Assembly (NCBI RefSeq): GCF_000002985.6
Contig: NC_003284.9
Coordinates: 9,610,001-9,674,000, forward strand
DNA from: Caenorhabditis elegans
Taxonomy: Eukaryota > Nematoda > Chromadorea > Rhabditida > Rhabditidae
Length of the DNA stretch: 64,000 nucleotides
Direction of reading: 5' to 3'
The notes under the pieces were generated by a model that had not been told where the DNA came from, made no database searches, and saw only the letters and a program-made list of their open reading frames with translations. Each line of letters opens with the position of its first letter. The first letter of the stretch is position 1. Below, piece by piece: positions 37,091 through 49,100 of the stretch. Position numbers and translations under genes: made by a program.

Positions 37091-37164
37091 TAGGTTCAAA
37101 TGGCCGAATGGTGAACAGTCGTGCTGGTTAATCCGAAGGTCACGGGTTTGTTCCCCACCAGGTG
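37091..37164 (+). pseudogene. tRNA-Asn-like pseudogene or tRNA-derived fragment
   Basis: A box A-like TGGCCGAATGG and a box B-like GGGTTTGTTCC lie at tRNA spacing. GGTTAATCCGAAGG sits at the anticodon position, with GTT placed as in tRNA-Asn. Stem pairing is poor, so it should not be functional. Confidence 0.45.
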
Positions 37165-37281
37165 TTTCTTATTTATCAAATCTCTAAATGAAAATTGTCA
37201 AGTAGGAGTCCAATCAAATCTCTATCTTCTTGTAAATCCTTTAATTAGTTTGATTTCATTAAAAAACTCGGGAAGAAAGAC

Positions 37282-37296
37282 GGGGGGGGGGGGGGG
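37282..37296 (+). repeat. G15 homopolymer tract
   Basis: Fifteen consecutive G on the plus strand. Such tracts are known in C. elegans as G-quadruplex sites that delete when the DOG-1 (FANCJ) helicase is missing. Confidence 0.97.
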
Positions 37297-37495
37297 CTCA
37301 CTTTTCCACTCATAACATTTTTTTCGATAATTGGACAAGCAGTTCCTATTAGTATTGTACTGAAAGAAACTACTGATTTCAAGATTAAATGAGATGCTAT
37401 ACGAATAGGAACAATACTTTTATAATTTATCAGTATGGCTAAGCTGAATATTAAAGTTTCAACAAATTTTTCCAATTTTAACATTTGAACCTGAA

Positions 37496-37904
37496 TAGGG
37501 ATGGGAAGCAAACTTTCTCGGCGAATCTACAAAACGGCCCACTCCGATATGATAACTCAACTAAAAAATGAATAATAAATGTAGAAATATAGAAAAATAT
37601 CTTATTTGTTTGAAAAGAACATGCATTTCTATTGAAAAACTAGAGAAAGAGTGCAGAAATGTGTGAAAGTCAGCATTTGTCAAAAAAGTTGGCCGGAAAA
37701 AGTTCAGCGAATTCTTTCGGCAAATGTCAATTTTCAGGCAGATTTTGAGGTCATGTTTAAAAGTTACAATAAAGAAGAATGTTATTTTCAAACAAATAAG
37801 ACATTTTTCTATATTTCTACATTTATTTTTATTTTTTAGTTGAGTTATCATATCGGAATGAGTCGTTTTGTAGATTCGCCGAGAAAATTCGCAACCCACC
37901 CCTA
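37496..37904. mobile_element. hAT-like MITE, 409 bp
   Basis: Long terminal inverted repeats (more than 110 bp, with mismatches) start TAGGGATGGG on the left and TAGGGGTGGG on the right, and share CTCGGCGAATCTACAAAACG further in. The flanks AACCTGAA (37488-37495) and AACCTGAT (37905-37912) form a near-perfect 8-bp target duplication. TAGGG-TGGG ends with an 8-bp duplication are characteristic of the hAT superfamily. No transposase is encoded, so it is non-autonomous. Confidence 0.85.
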
Positions 37905-37912
37905 AACCTGAT

Positions 37913-38531
37913 GAGATTTGACAAAAGGACTAGTACTGTAATTTTCTCAGTAAGATTTTTATCAAAACTTACAATTGGTAGGAGTTTATATTGTTGCATT
38001 TCAAACTTTTTCCTGTTGTTTTTGCAAAAGAATGTCATATCTATAACTATTCGTTCCTTTAGGACATTTAGAAAAGTAGCTCTTTTTTGTATAGCACGTT
38101 GCGGATGAAGATGCAGAAGCTGCTCATAAAACGCTAAGACAATTTCCGTCCGTCACACCGCACCCATTTCTGGCATACACCCTTTTTCCCCACTCGTTCC
38201 AAAATGAAAGCTCGTCCTCCGCGCGCCCTTCTCTTCATCTCCTTTCTCATGTACCCTTTTCTCATTTTGTTTTTGCACCCTTATGTATGAATCTCGGCGG
38301 CATTCGTTTTGTGCTCTGCGTTCTCCCCTTTTTGCATGTCTTACTTTTTATGTACTTCATGTGTGGACAGCCGAGTACTAATCTTATTTAGAAGGCTTTG
38401 CCGCCTAGTATGTAAACTTGAAAAAAAGAGAACAAAAAGAGAATAATACACCGTTGTTTATGGAAATCCTTATGTTTTATTCGTGTCTTATTAATGTAGA
38501 AGTACTGCAACGAACCTTGTTCATTTCAGTA
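37913..38531. promoter_or_regulatory. upstream region of the 38532 gene
   Basis: A pyrimidine-rich, GC-richer tract at 38130-38370 looks like a nematode promoter or leader region. The acceptor TTCATTTCAG ends at 38529, two bases before the ATG. Confidence 0.45.
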
Positions 38532-40374
38532 ATGACAACTCATAAGCAACAAATTCAAGATGTTTACAACTGCCTGGGTACGGTTTCCCATTTGCTAAAA
38601 GAAAGCCATACCGGAGAAGAAATAGACGATTTTGAAGACAACTTTTACTCTCAACAAATGCAAAAGGCTTCAGCAAATGGAAGTATGTTTCCAAATACTC
38701 TTCACCAAGTGAGCAATTTTCTTGAAAAGCTATCTGTACAAGGTTAGTAAACTTCTATGAATTTTAATCTAAAAAGAGACACAATCCAGCATACAACGTT
38801 CAACCATTACTGTCTTCTGCAAAATATGAAATTCTAAGTAATGTCAGAAATCTGAAATCTGAAAGTGATGGAAAAATCAATAGGTATGAACATGAAAGTG
38901 CATTAGGGCTTAAGAAGTTGTTCAACAGTCCGATTTCGAGCTCCACAGTAAATCACGATCAACCCGCAGAGCAACCAAGTGACAAGTCTACTGATGACTC
39001 AACTGGATGTAAGTTCCGAGTCAAGACTTTACCATGAAATTTGTTTTAAATATTTTTGTAAACACAGATTATTTTAGAGCAGTTGTTCAAATTTCTTATA
39101 TTTTCTATCAGTCTGGAAAATCTTTCAGCATTGCTCCGAAAAAAATCCAGCTCGAAATATTTGAATATCAATCGGTGCTACTTTTCAACACCCTTTTCGC
39201 ATTTAAGTTCACATCTAGAATATAATTGGTTTGAAGATATCAGTCGGTTATTCGTTACATGTATTCAGTGAAATTTCACCAATACAATTGTTTTTTCAGA
39301 TCAAAAACTAAAAAGTAATAAGTGTAAACGATGTTTTTTAATGTATTCAAAATATTAAAAAAAAACTTCTAGTGAAACTTTTTTCCGAAAATTTAAATGA
39401 AAATTTTAAAAAATTGAACATTCAATTGAAGATCCGCCATGGGCTATCGAAGCGTTCAACAGCGAGTCTAACATAAAAAATGTGGGACCACCAAATTTTC
39501 CAATGGGGCAACTCGGTGAAATTCTGATTGGTGCGGACCCGGTCATCTCACCAAGAAGACAGTTTCCCCCGCCCCACTACTTGGAGCAACTTCAACGAGA
39601 TCATCCGCCGTTGTTTCATCTAAACGCATTTGACTCTCCGCCTCCAAGCCCAGGAAATGAACTAGAAGACTATGATTTTAACATGCAGATAGACTTAAAT
39701 GGAGTCATTCCAGCTGATGTTCAACTGCTAGACGAATTTCAGCAAGAGAACGACAAAACTGGTGAGCCTGAACATTTAAATGATTGATATTGAATTGTAG
39801 TTATACTATTCGTTAAAAAAACCTTTCTGACCGGATAATGTTTTCCAAAAATTTTATTAAACTACAATTAAAAATACTTATTGATACTAAATACGTATTA
39901 TCGTTCAGAGTCGAACAATACAATCTGTCAACTGGACCTATGCTCATCTTTCCAATACCTGCTGAAGACTACAACCGAAAATGCTCAAGACAAGCAAAAC
40001 GTGCTGAAAGAAATTCTTCATCATTCAGACTTGGTACTTCATCATGCGGCAGATCAATGCCCATTTGTTTTGAAAGAGGACATGATTGAACTCTCTACAT
40101 GCATCGGTCTTATTTATGAATCTCTTGAAAGAAACACGGATTTCGAGTCATACTTGGTACGTTAAGGAAACAGTGGAAAAGTAGAAATACATAAATAGGA
40201 AAGCCAATATGCATACATATATTCAATGTGTTCTTTCAGTTAAACAAAACACTTTATTAAAAAGTTTTGTTTCTCAAAAAACCAAACTTATAAATATATT
40301 TCTTTCAGAAAGTTAGAAGCGTTGTCCAATATCTTGTATCTAAAGTGAGATCGGCTTTGAAGAAGTATATCTAA
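38532..40374 (+). CDS. unrecognised 357-residue protein
   Basis: Exons 38532-38742, 38790-39008, 39432-39761, 39909-40156 and 40309-40374 join in frame. The N-terminus is helical (QQIQDVYNCLGTVSHLLKES). The middle is Pro-rich and acidic (PPHYLEQLQRDHPPLFHL; DSPPPSPGNELEDYDFNM). The C-terminal third is helical with several Cys and His (LVLHHAADQCPFVLKEDMI) and ends in a basic VRSVVQYLVSKVRSALKKYI. There is no signal peptide or membrane helix. The family is not recognised. The acceptor of exon 3 (ATTGAAG) is weak. A 15-bp micro-exon at 39300-39314 with a strong T6CAG acceptor also keeps the frame and may be used. The ATG two bases after TTCATTTCAG suggests spliced-leader addition. AATAAA at 40907 is a likely poly(A) signal. 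Confidence 0.75.
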
Positions 40375-41339
40375 ATCGGATTCCTGATTGAGCAGTTATC
40401 ATTTAAATTTTTTCTTCTTTTTTCTTATCTTTTGGTGGTTCCTATTATTTTTCCCATTTTCTCTTCAAACATGATGATTTTAATTGTTTACTTTTTTATT
40501 AGTTTCCAACTTCACGCTGTAATCATTGCTTCAATCATCAATTCAGATTTTCAGAACACTATTGTATTAAAAATCGATGATTTTTAAAAGTTTCAGCATT
40601 ATATTTTGATGATCCTAAGTTCCTTAAACTTTCAATATGTAACACCGATTGTTTTTTATAATATCTTTTCTGTTTCCAATTCAATTCAATTATGTTCTTC
40701 TGTTTTTTTTCTTAAAGTTTATTCATATTCTTTGAAAACCATCTTATCGGCTCTTCCACAACTCTGTTTAATGTTCCCCGTTAATTCTGCCCGCCAGGCT
40801 CAAAACCATGTAGTTGTATTCTTACCAATTTATATGACTTCTGAAGTTTTACCCATCCATTTTCTTTCAAATATATTAAATCTTATGTGTTTTGTTGCTC
40901 TCTTTCAATAAATTACGCATCCAAACAAACCGTCGGAACAAAAGACACTTGTGCAAAAATAGTTCAGTATTCCTGCAACACTAAAACTAAACAGAAATCA
41001 AAACATCAACTTTATTATAGTACATTGTAACTGGTAAACATTGAATGCATCATCAGAACACAGAATATTTTTGAAAGTTTACCGAGAGCAGTAATAATAA
41101 ATTATGCTGGGCTGGACAGTATGGCATTGGGGAAAACTCAGAAGAGGGAAACCGTTGCTCAAGAAATATCAGAAAATGAAAATGTCACCGGGTACCATGG
41201 TGAACATTTTTTCCACAAGTTTTACTTACATACATTGCGAATTACTACGATCTACATATCACACCGTAAGGGGGTGTGCTCCGGCGGCCTTTCAGATGCT
41301 CGTCGATTGCTAACCATCAATACTTCAGTTGATGAATTC
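40375..41339. other. convergent 3' UTRs
   Basis: AATAAA at 40907 (+) and TTTATT at 41011 (AATAAA on the minus strand) mark the likely 3' ends of the two convergent genes. The small ORFs here are taken as chance. Confidence 0.45.
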
Positions 41340-43115
41340 TCACGCAGTCGCCCAAACATACGCATAAGGCGTAGGCGATAAATCTTCAAAGTATTGAATA
41401 TAATGTGGCACAGTGGGAATATAACTCACTCTCTGAGTCCAAATAGTGATCACTGGATTAATCATGATACCAACGATTAAAAGACGGAAAAAAAGGTTGG
41501 TTGCAGTTTTGTAATAATTGTTAATTTGACATGTTTCTCCACAAAAAATACTGAATAGGTACAAGAGCCGATACGGAAGACACGTGAAGAAAGTCCATAA
41601 TGTGCTGGAAAACAAGAAGAACAGCCGACGAAACAGTTTCTGAAAAAAAAACTATCGTTAAGAGACTTTGACTAAATTTTGAATACCGATCGTTGCCGCT
41701 CCTCCATATGGGTCAAATTGTGAGCAATGCAGTAGATCAAAGCTGATAAGGAAAATGACGTAAGAATCATTACGACATAGAATATGGGGCTCAAAAGATA
41801 TACATAAGGATTAAGTGATACTCCAAGACAGCTTCCCTGAAATTTTATTTTAATTTGAAAAGGCGAAATTTGAAATTTTTCCGTTTTTTTTTTCAAAATG
41901 TCATCTACATGGAACATTTTCTAAGTTGTATTTCAGAACTAACTAGTCAGCTCTTCATACCTAAGATACCTACATGTAAATATTGATTTCAATATTATTT
42001 CCGTGGGTCTTAAAAAAACTCCAATTCAGATTTGATCAGTATTTCGATTTGCAAAACTTTTATTAGAGGTTTTGATACTTGTGTAATACAGCGTATTTCA
42101 TTTTCTTTTTTCCCGACTTCAATAGACATTTATAAAAAATCATCTCACCGCGCGTTCAGCATTTTTTTAAATAAAATGTTTTGGTATGAAAGGTGAAAGC
42201 GCGGCAGGATCTCTTTGCAAAAAATGTGCCTCCCTTTAAACTTGTAGAGGAAAAACACAATACGCTATATAACTTAGAATGTTTTGTTTAAAAATGTATT
42301 GTTAACTTTTAATATGATGTTTTTTAATATGGTGTATAATATACAGGTACCATCTTCCTTTTTGAAACTTTCAGTTTACGTTAATGTTTTGGTTTTTTAT
42401 CGTTCAAATTTATGACATTGCTGTATTTTGTTTCAATATCTAATTTTTTTTCTTTTCAAAACTCCATTCGTCGTGATCAAATGTTTTGTTTTGCAATAAA
42501 AATAACTTACTCGAGTTATTTTCAAAAAGGTGACAAGTGCGATGTTCATTGCATAAAGTCCTCCCCATGTCGCTGCAGTAATCCATAAAAGCCGTTTCCG
42601 ATTCACAATTTGATAGTAATGCAACGGAAATTGAATGTAGATCAGCTTGTCAACATTCAACCTAAAATAGAAACTACTTTTTCATGACACCATTTTCCAA
42701 AAATCGTACCAAACGAGATTCAAGCAACTGCACATTTGACACGTCCAAATGATAACATAGTAGGGATGGCAAAGCCAAAGATTAAAATGTGAGAGCCATG
42801 GGCGAGTTTTCATGTACACAATACACATCAAAAGATCCGCCACTGTCATGTTGATAACAATTATCTGAAAACTGCTTTTGTAAAGATCGTTCTTAGCTCA
42901 AGATGTATGAATTTCGATCTATTTCTTTTTTAAAAGAGATTTCCTACCTGTCTAGGCTTATCTTCCGTATTGATATATGTGAGTGCAATCCATAGTACTA
43001 ATGCGTTGAAAACTGTACCAACAATGCCACAACTGATATAAAACGCCGTTTCTCCTAATGTTAAGTTTTCTACAAATGGTTTTGTGACATTTGCAATAAT
43101 GTCCGTTGAGTTCAT
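41340..43115 (-). CDS. orphan class A (rhodopsin-like) G protein-coupled receptor
   Basis: Five minus-strand exons, 43115-42948, 42864-42710, 42661-42511, 41836-41687 and 41639-41340, give 307 residues with seven hydrophobic helices. The extracellular N-terminus has several N-glycosylation motifs (NST, NVT, NLT). TM2 carries NMTVADLLM. TM3 starts at a conserved Cys (LCHPYY). The position of DRY is VDK in LNVDKLIYIQFPLHYY. TM6 has TCLPYR (the CWxP motif without Trp). TM7 has NPVIT where most receptors have NPxxY. The short tail has no lipid-anchor cysteine. It should sit in the plasma membrane and couple to G proteins; the ligand is unknown. Divergent DRY and NPxxY motifs are common in nematode-specific receptor families. 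The acceptor AAATTTCAG lies one base before the ATG, a likely trans-splice site. The 674-bp third intron contains repeat-like DNA. Confidence 0.88.
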
Positions 43116-46100
43116 TCTGAAATTTGTTTTGTTAGAAAAAAGGTCGAGATAAGTTCACGGCAGGAAAAAAGAAACAAAAAGGGTCCGCATAAAAACTCAC
43201 GAAAAAGGAGAAGAAAACACAAAGAGTGTCAGAAACAGGACAGAGAACGATGAGGTGGAAGAATTAGATTACTCTGATAGGCTTGTTGAATTTTAAACCA
43301 GATCCTTCAAAGCACTTTTCCATTCAATGATAAAATGTGAACGTGACATCATTATGTCAATTGAAAAATATACATATGTGTATGCTCTCACGTAACTATT
43401 ATGTCTTTTTGGAAAAAAAAAGTGAGAAAATGTGTCTTGAAACATGAGCTGATTGTGAGGCGCAAGGAAAGTAGGAGAAAACGGGTATGGTCAACCTTCG
43501 TCTTCTGTCCAGATAAAATGAAAATAACTGGAGAGATATATAGAGCATGGGGAGCAAAAATCTATGAATGCTTTTTTGCATGTTGCATAATTGTATCTGC
43601 AGAGCATTTGGTCGCACGTGACACCAACACTACAAAAACGTTTTGCTCTAGTGATGGCCAACGCTTCAAAGTTTACTGAAAAATGAGGATTATTTGACTA
43701 ATTTGTGAATGACTCGTGAGGCCCTTCTTTTCTTTTATAGAACATTTTCCGTCTTTATTGCACCTAAATGGTTTTCGATGAGCAATGGGTATAATTGGTA
43801 TGCCGCTTTTTAAGTGTTCACCAACGTGGGTGGCAGGATGTATTAAGGACTTGGTTCAATATTCGGGTAACAGAAAAAAATAAAAAAAGGAAAGGTTATT
43901 TATACATGACAACACTTCTATTTTCATATTCAGACTTTTTTTTCGGCAGAATGTAACGTGATAGTTTCTCAAACATTGATACCTAAAAAGAAGGTACTTA
44001 TATCCATGGAAAAGTGTAAATGGTAAGACTAACTATAAAGGGTCAAAATCCAGCACAGTGTCATTATCCATATTTAGAAAAATTTATAAAAAACAATATT
44101 TATGATTTGGTTCAAGAATAATATTCCGCTAGATTTCAGGAAGGTGAAAGCAATTTTTTTTAAAGCAATCATCTTTAAAAGTTTAAAAAATTATCATGCA
44201 CACATACTCAAACACATTGGAAGTAATAAGAAAAGTGTCAATCTATCGTACTATCATCAAATTTTCCCGAATCAAGGGCTCACAAGATTTTTTTTAAATT
44301 TCAGGAATTCATCGTGTTTCTAAGAATACGTAAGTGTCATCAATTGAAATGTTAAAACGGACCAAGGAATATGGGTGGTGATGAAGGGAAATGAGTGAGC
44401 GAAATGTCTAATTAGAATCGTCTGGATTGAGGAATTGGGAAGTGAGCACTAGAAATCGTTCAGGACATGTGGCTTTGAGCCGGTGGCCTTGGCCCTGAGC
44501 ACATTTTATTTGTTTCTCTGGAAAGGGAGCAAATGGTCTCCACTTTTTGAGTGCAATGCTGCAGTTGGTTTGACGGAAACACTTTTCGACGGTTTCATAA
44601 ATCTTTCAAGATCTATCAAGTCGCTTTCGGAGTTTTAACAGATTTATATACGAAGTTATAAGGTTTTGAAAAGTGGGTGGAGAAACATACTATAGTGTGT
44701 TTAATTTTAAAATTGACTTTTAGCCTCTTTGTTTTGTATTGTAAACTTTGAAACTTACGTGACCTAGTGCCATTTGAGAGCATTAATGAGCGCTTGGCGA
44801 TGTTAATGAAGAACAAAAAAATAACCTTTTCATATTTAGAAGAACAAAGAACTTGCAGCAAGGTGAGGCTTTTTCTTGTCCCTCTTTTTTAAACATTCAT
44901 ATTTACTTTAGCATTTTCTCCTCTTTTCTTGTTTCTATTAACGAGGACATATCTCGAATCACAACGTATGCAAGTGCCCACGATTCTTATTAGAAATGCA
45001 AACGAGTATATAAAAATCTGCGTTGGCGGCTGGATTTGCTGGATTTGGGTTGGGAATAACCTCGAGATGTCGAGACGCACTGTTGCTGGGTACCACGTTA
45101 CCCAAAGTGTTCTAGCGGGTAAACATTTCACAAGAATGAGTACGCAGTTGAATTCTCGAGAAAATGAATGTGTGGAAAAATGAATAATAAAGTGAAAGAA
45201 GTGACGGAGTCAATTTTTATAAACGTTTCATAAGAAAGTAGCGAGAAAAAAAAAGAAACGGAAAGATTTTAATTAAATTAAGTGACGTGAAGGTGTTTAA
45301 AGCCTATAGTGTTTTTTTTCAATAATACATAGAACATAGAAACGTATACTTTTTGGAAATAAAAAAAAACACAATTAGAAAAACCAAAAGCCTGTTTTCA
45401 TTTATTCTGAAAGCAAAAAGATAATCTACGCTTCTGTTTTCGAATTAACCCAAAGCAATATAACCGCTTTGACGGTTTGGTTGATATTTCCAAAGCACAT
45501 TGCTTGTTCGTGTGCGCAGTAGTAATTTCTAGTAAAATCTTCAGTATTCAGAAACAACATTGTTAACATTAAAAACAGTCTATTGCTGATTTCAGTTCAC
45601 AAAATTATAATTCTCAAGATAATATTGGTTGCAAATTCATACCTTACCCGATTATTCAATTTTTTTCAGGTATTGTAGAGAAGACTTGTGGTGGAGAAGA
45701 AAAGAGGGAAAATCCGTTACACACCTCATTCTATTTCTGGACAAAGGCGAAGAATAAGAAGAACTAGAATAGACAAGAGTTGCGAGAAGCTCTGAGAAAC
45801 GCCAAGAGTCTCACGAACCCAACCAAAATCTAATTTGACAATGCTAACAACTTGAAAGTTTTAGAGGTGAATTTTATCTATTGTTCGATGAGCCCAAAAT
45901 TATTGCATTGAAAACCAGAAGGTATATGTATAAAAATACCAACTCAATAGTGCGTTAATGAACTTTGAGTGACTGGACTTTGTACTTAAAATAGAAATGA
46001 AAAGAAATCTATTGAGTAATGAGATGTGAATATAGAAAATGTGTATTGAGTTGAAAGGAATGCACTGAAAAGAAGAGACTAGTAGAATTTGCGTGATTTT

Positions 46101-49100
46101 TATAAAAAATTGCAAACGAGTGATGATTTGAATCGGAACTTGCTACATTTCCATAATTCTAAATGGGGGTAAAAACAGTGAACTTTGCAATGAAATCATC
46201 AAGTAAAAATGGACGCTGACTAATAAACGAAGCGTGGGGATAAGTAATTAGTAATTAGGATTTGTTTATGCATTAAATCTTAGTTTAATTATTGTAAAAT
46301 AATTAAACTGAATATGTTTTTTTTAAATTTTGTATAATGATATTTTCAGCAAAGAATGAGCATAAACTTTTAATATAATTTAAAACTTCAAAATTTGAAC
46401 TTCCGTGTTTTTTCAGAAACACAAATATCAAGCAATATATCATGTTCCTAAACGCCGTTCACGTTGCCGATTAATCTTCTAACCTATTTGAGAAAAGATG
46501 ATCCGTTTCAAAATCGGAAACTGAAACATACTAATAGCAACTCTCTACGTGACCTCATGATGACTACATCCTAGCTTCTATTTCAAACTTTAACATCTAA
46601 ATTTGTTTAGTAGAAGTTATTTCCGAAGCCCTGCGGTCGACCAGATGGATTTTTATTTATATTTCTCTTTTTTTCGATTGATCCGGATCTGACCGGCGTG
46701 AATATGCGGTGCAGCAACTAGAAATATCTCCTCATATTCTTCATCTGCTCTCTTTCTCTATAAACATTTCCAGAGAATACACAAGGAAGAGAACAAGGAG
46801 GAGGCTCTAAAGATTATGATTAGCGTTTGATCTGCAAGACTGAACATATAAGAAAGGCATAAAAAACAAGAAACAAATGGGTGTGTATGTGTGCGGGGGG
46901 ACGGACGAGCTGTCATAAGCTCCGTCATGTGAAACCTTTTTTCGAGTGCCAAGTATCTATTTTGGCATTTTCGTATTCATCAGAAGAATAATAGAGCGCA
47001 CGCTTGATCGTGGGAATTCCAAAACTCGACTTGATTCTATTTGAGCGCGGGAACCGGACATTGATAGAAATTCAAAAACCAGTCCAAAAAATCAAGAATG
47101 ATTACTGTACATCATTATAGTGGTTTTTTGACTTTTCATAAAGACAAAAATCAGGCTGGCGAGCACTTCAATTGCTAACAAAAACAAAAACGCTAAAAAC
47201 GACACGTCACAAAAATGCATATATTTGTGGGTGGAGGTGGAAAGGAAAAACAAGATGCTCATTGGAATTTAGCTGTTATGTTCCGTATTGCAATGAATTA
47301 AAATTTGATTGGATTTATTTCACATTTCAATGATTTAAAATTCCTCCGTATTCTGAAGAGAAAGAACAAATAACACGAAATCTAAATAATTGACTAAGAA
47401 TTTTATTTTGTCATTTGTGAAATTGGGTTTCACTAAATGTTAACGTTTTTGTTCTTGTTACGCATGGCGAGGGTACGGCTGTATGGCTAGCTTTTATTTT
47501 TGGGAATTGCTGTGAAAACTTGTGGTTGTGGAGTAGAAACGTTGTCTTATTCGCAAAAATGTTTGCAAATATATTTTAAAAGGCTGAATACTTTTTAGTT
47601 CATGCGGAAGCAAATGACCTAGTTTTGAAAATTTTGTATTTTTCCAGCAGTTTAAATTGACTTTTTTTTGTTCGATATTCAATTTGAATCGTCGTTTGTC
47701 GAAATTTCAGACATTTTTCAAGTCGTACAAATGTTAATAAACCCATATTTATTCCAATTTTGAGAAATCATAAAGTTTGTGTCGAGTGACAAAGTTTCTT
47801 CACATAATTACCGAAATATGTCAGACGATGTTTCAAATCAAATCAAATAAAAGTAATCAAAATATTTTGTGAAATTTTCCTGTTATGTTTTATCGTTTTA
47901 ACGCAATATGACTGACTTTAAACATTATCCTCTGTGGAGTGTGGACCTCGGACCTCATCGGAGGATCATGGAATTCGAGCTTTATTTATTTACATTTGAA
48001 AAAAAAACAAAACTGATTGTGAAACTAAAAATCTTTTTAAAAAGTAAAAGCACATACAAAAAAGTCAACAAATCATATGCAAACTAAATATCAGGGGAAA
48101 ATTTTGATTACGCAAAAAGGAAGTAACGCGTATCACTATTGATAAAACTTTTTCGATATGGCAAAAGTAAGGCATATTTTTCAACAAGAACGAAGAAAAA
48201 CAAAAACTACTACCGTCTTTGTCATGAGTTCCTATGAAAATGATATCACAAAAAAACGAACAAAATCCGGAAGTGAGAATAACCAACGATGGGAAGCAAA
48301 TATGAGTCTGGAGTCTCCATCAACCATCATCAGTATGAGAGAGGGGAAAAATTCAATTAGTGCCTTCCATTCGGTCGGCGACAAGGTTCAGAATCAGAAG
48401 ACGACCACTTCCCGTAATTAGAAGAATATGTATACATAGGTGCTTCACAAGTTTTTGATTGAAACAACTAATAAAGTAGTTAGGTGAAGCTTTGATCATT
48501 AATGCTAATGTTCCAAGTTCTGACGGTGAAGCTTGAACTTAGACATTATTTCTGTCTAGGTGTCTCCCATTTTCCTATTTTGCTCACTTGAGCAATAGCA
48601 GTAAAACGGGGGAGGTCGAGGTCAAAAGTGGCACGCAGACAGGACAGGGAAGAGATAAACAGCTCTTATGGAATAAGAAGGAAGACAAAAAGTTTTTGCT
48701 TCTTTCCGTAATTTTTTCTTCAATGTTATATTTTTAGATGTTGGATTTCACAGAGGGTTTAACAGGTTTCACTTTGAGAATAGCAAGAGTTAGGAAAGAT
48801 TAGTTTAGACAAGATTATAAATATTGATATCTTTTCTTAATTTTTTCTGGTTTCTTCCGAGTATATAGACAGGTCATCCGCCGAAGATCTTGTGACTTCA
48901 ATTTCCTTAAAGTTCCTAACGTTGCTAGTTGAATCAAGCTTCCGGACTTTTTAGTATAGTTTCCTAGATCACCCAACACACTGCAACGAATCAAAAACCG
49001 CTCCACCTTAGTTCTTAGCACGAATACTAGGTTTGGGAAATCTAAATGAAAATGGTTGTAAAGCTAAACAAACGAAGGGAGTTGGCACAATACAACAAAT

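Noticed and set aside
44929-45183. 84-codon plus-strand ORF
   Set aside because: No supporting splice sites and an unlikely amino-acid pattern; probably part of a GC-richer non-coding island.
48158-48421. 87-codon plus-strand ORF rich in Lys, Thr and Ser
   Set aside because: No trans-splice acceptor, no domain, isolated in a repeat-poor intergenic region.
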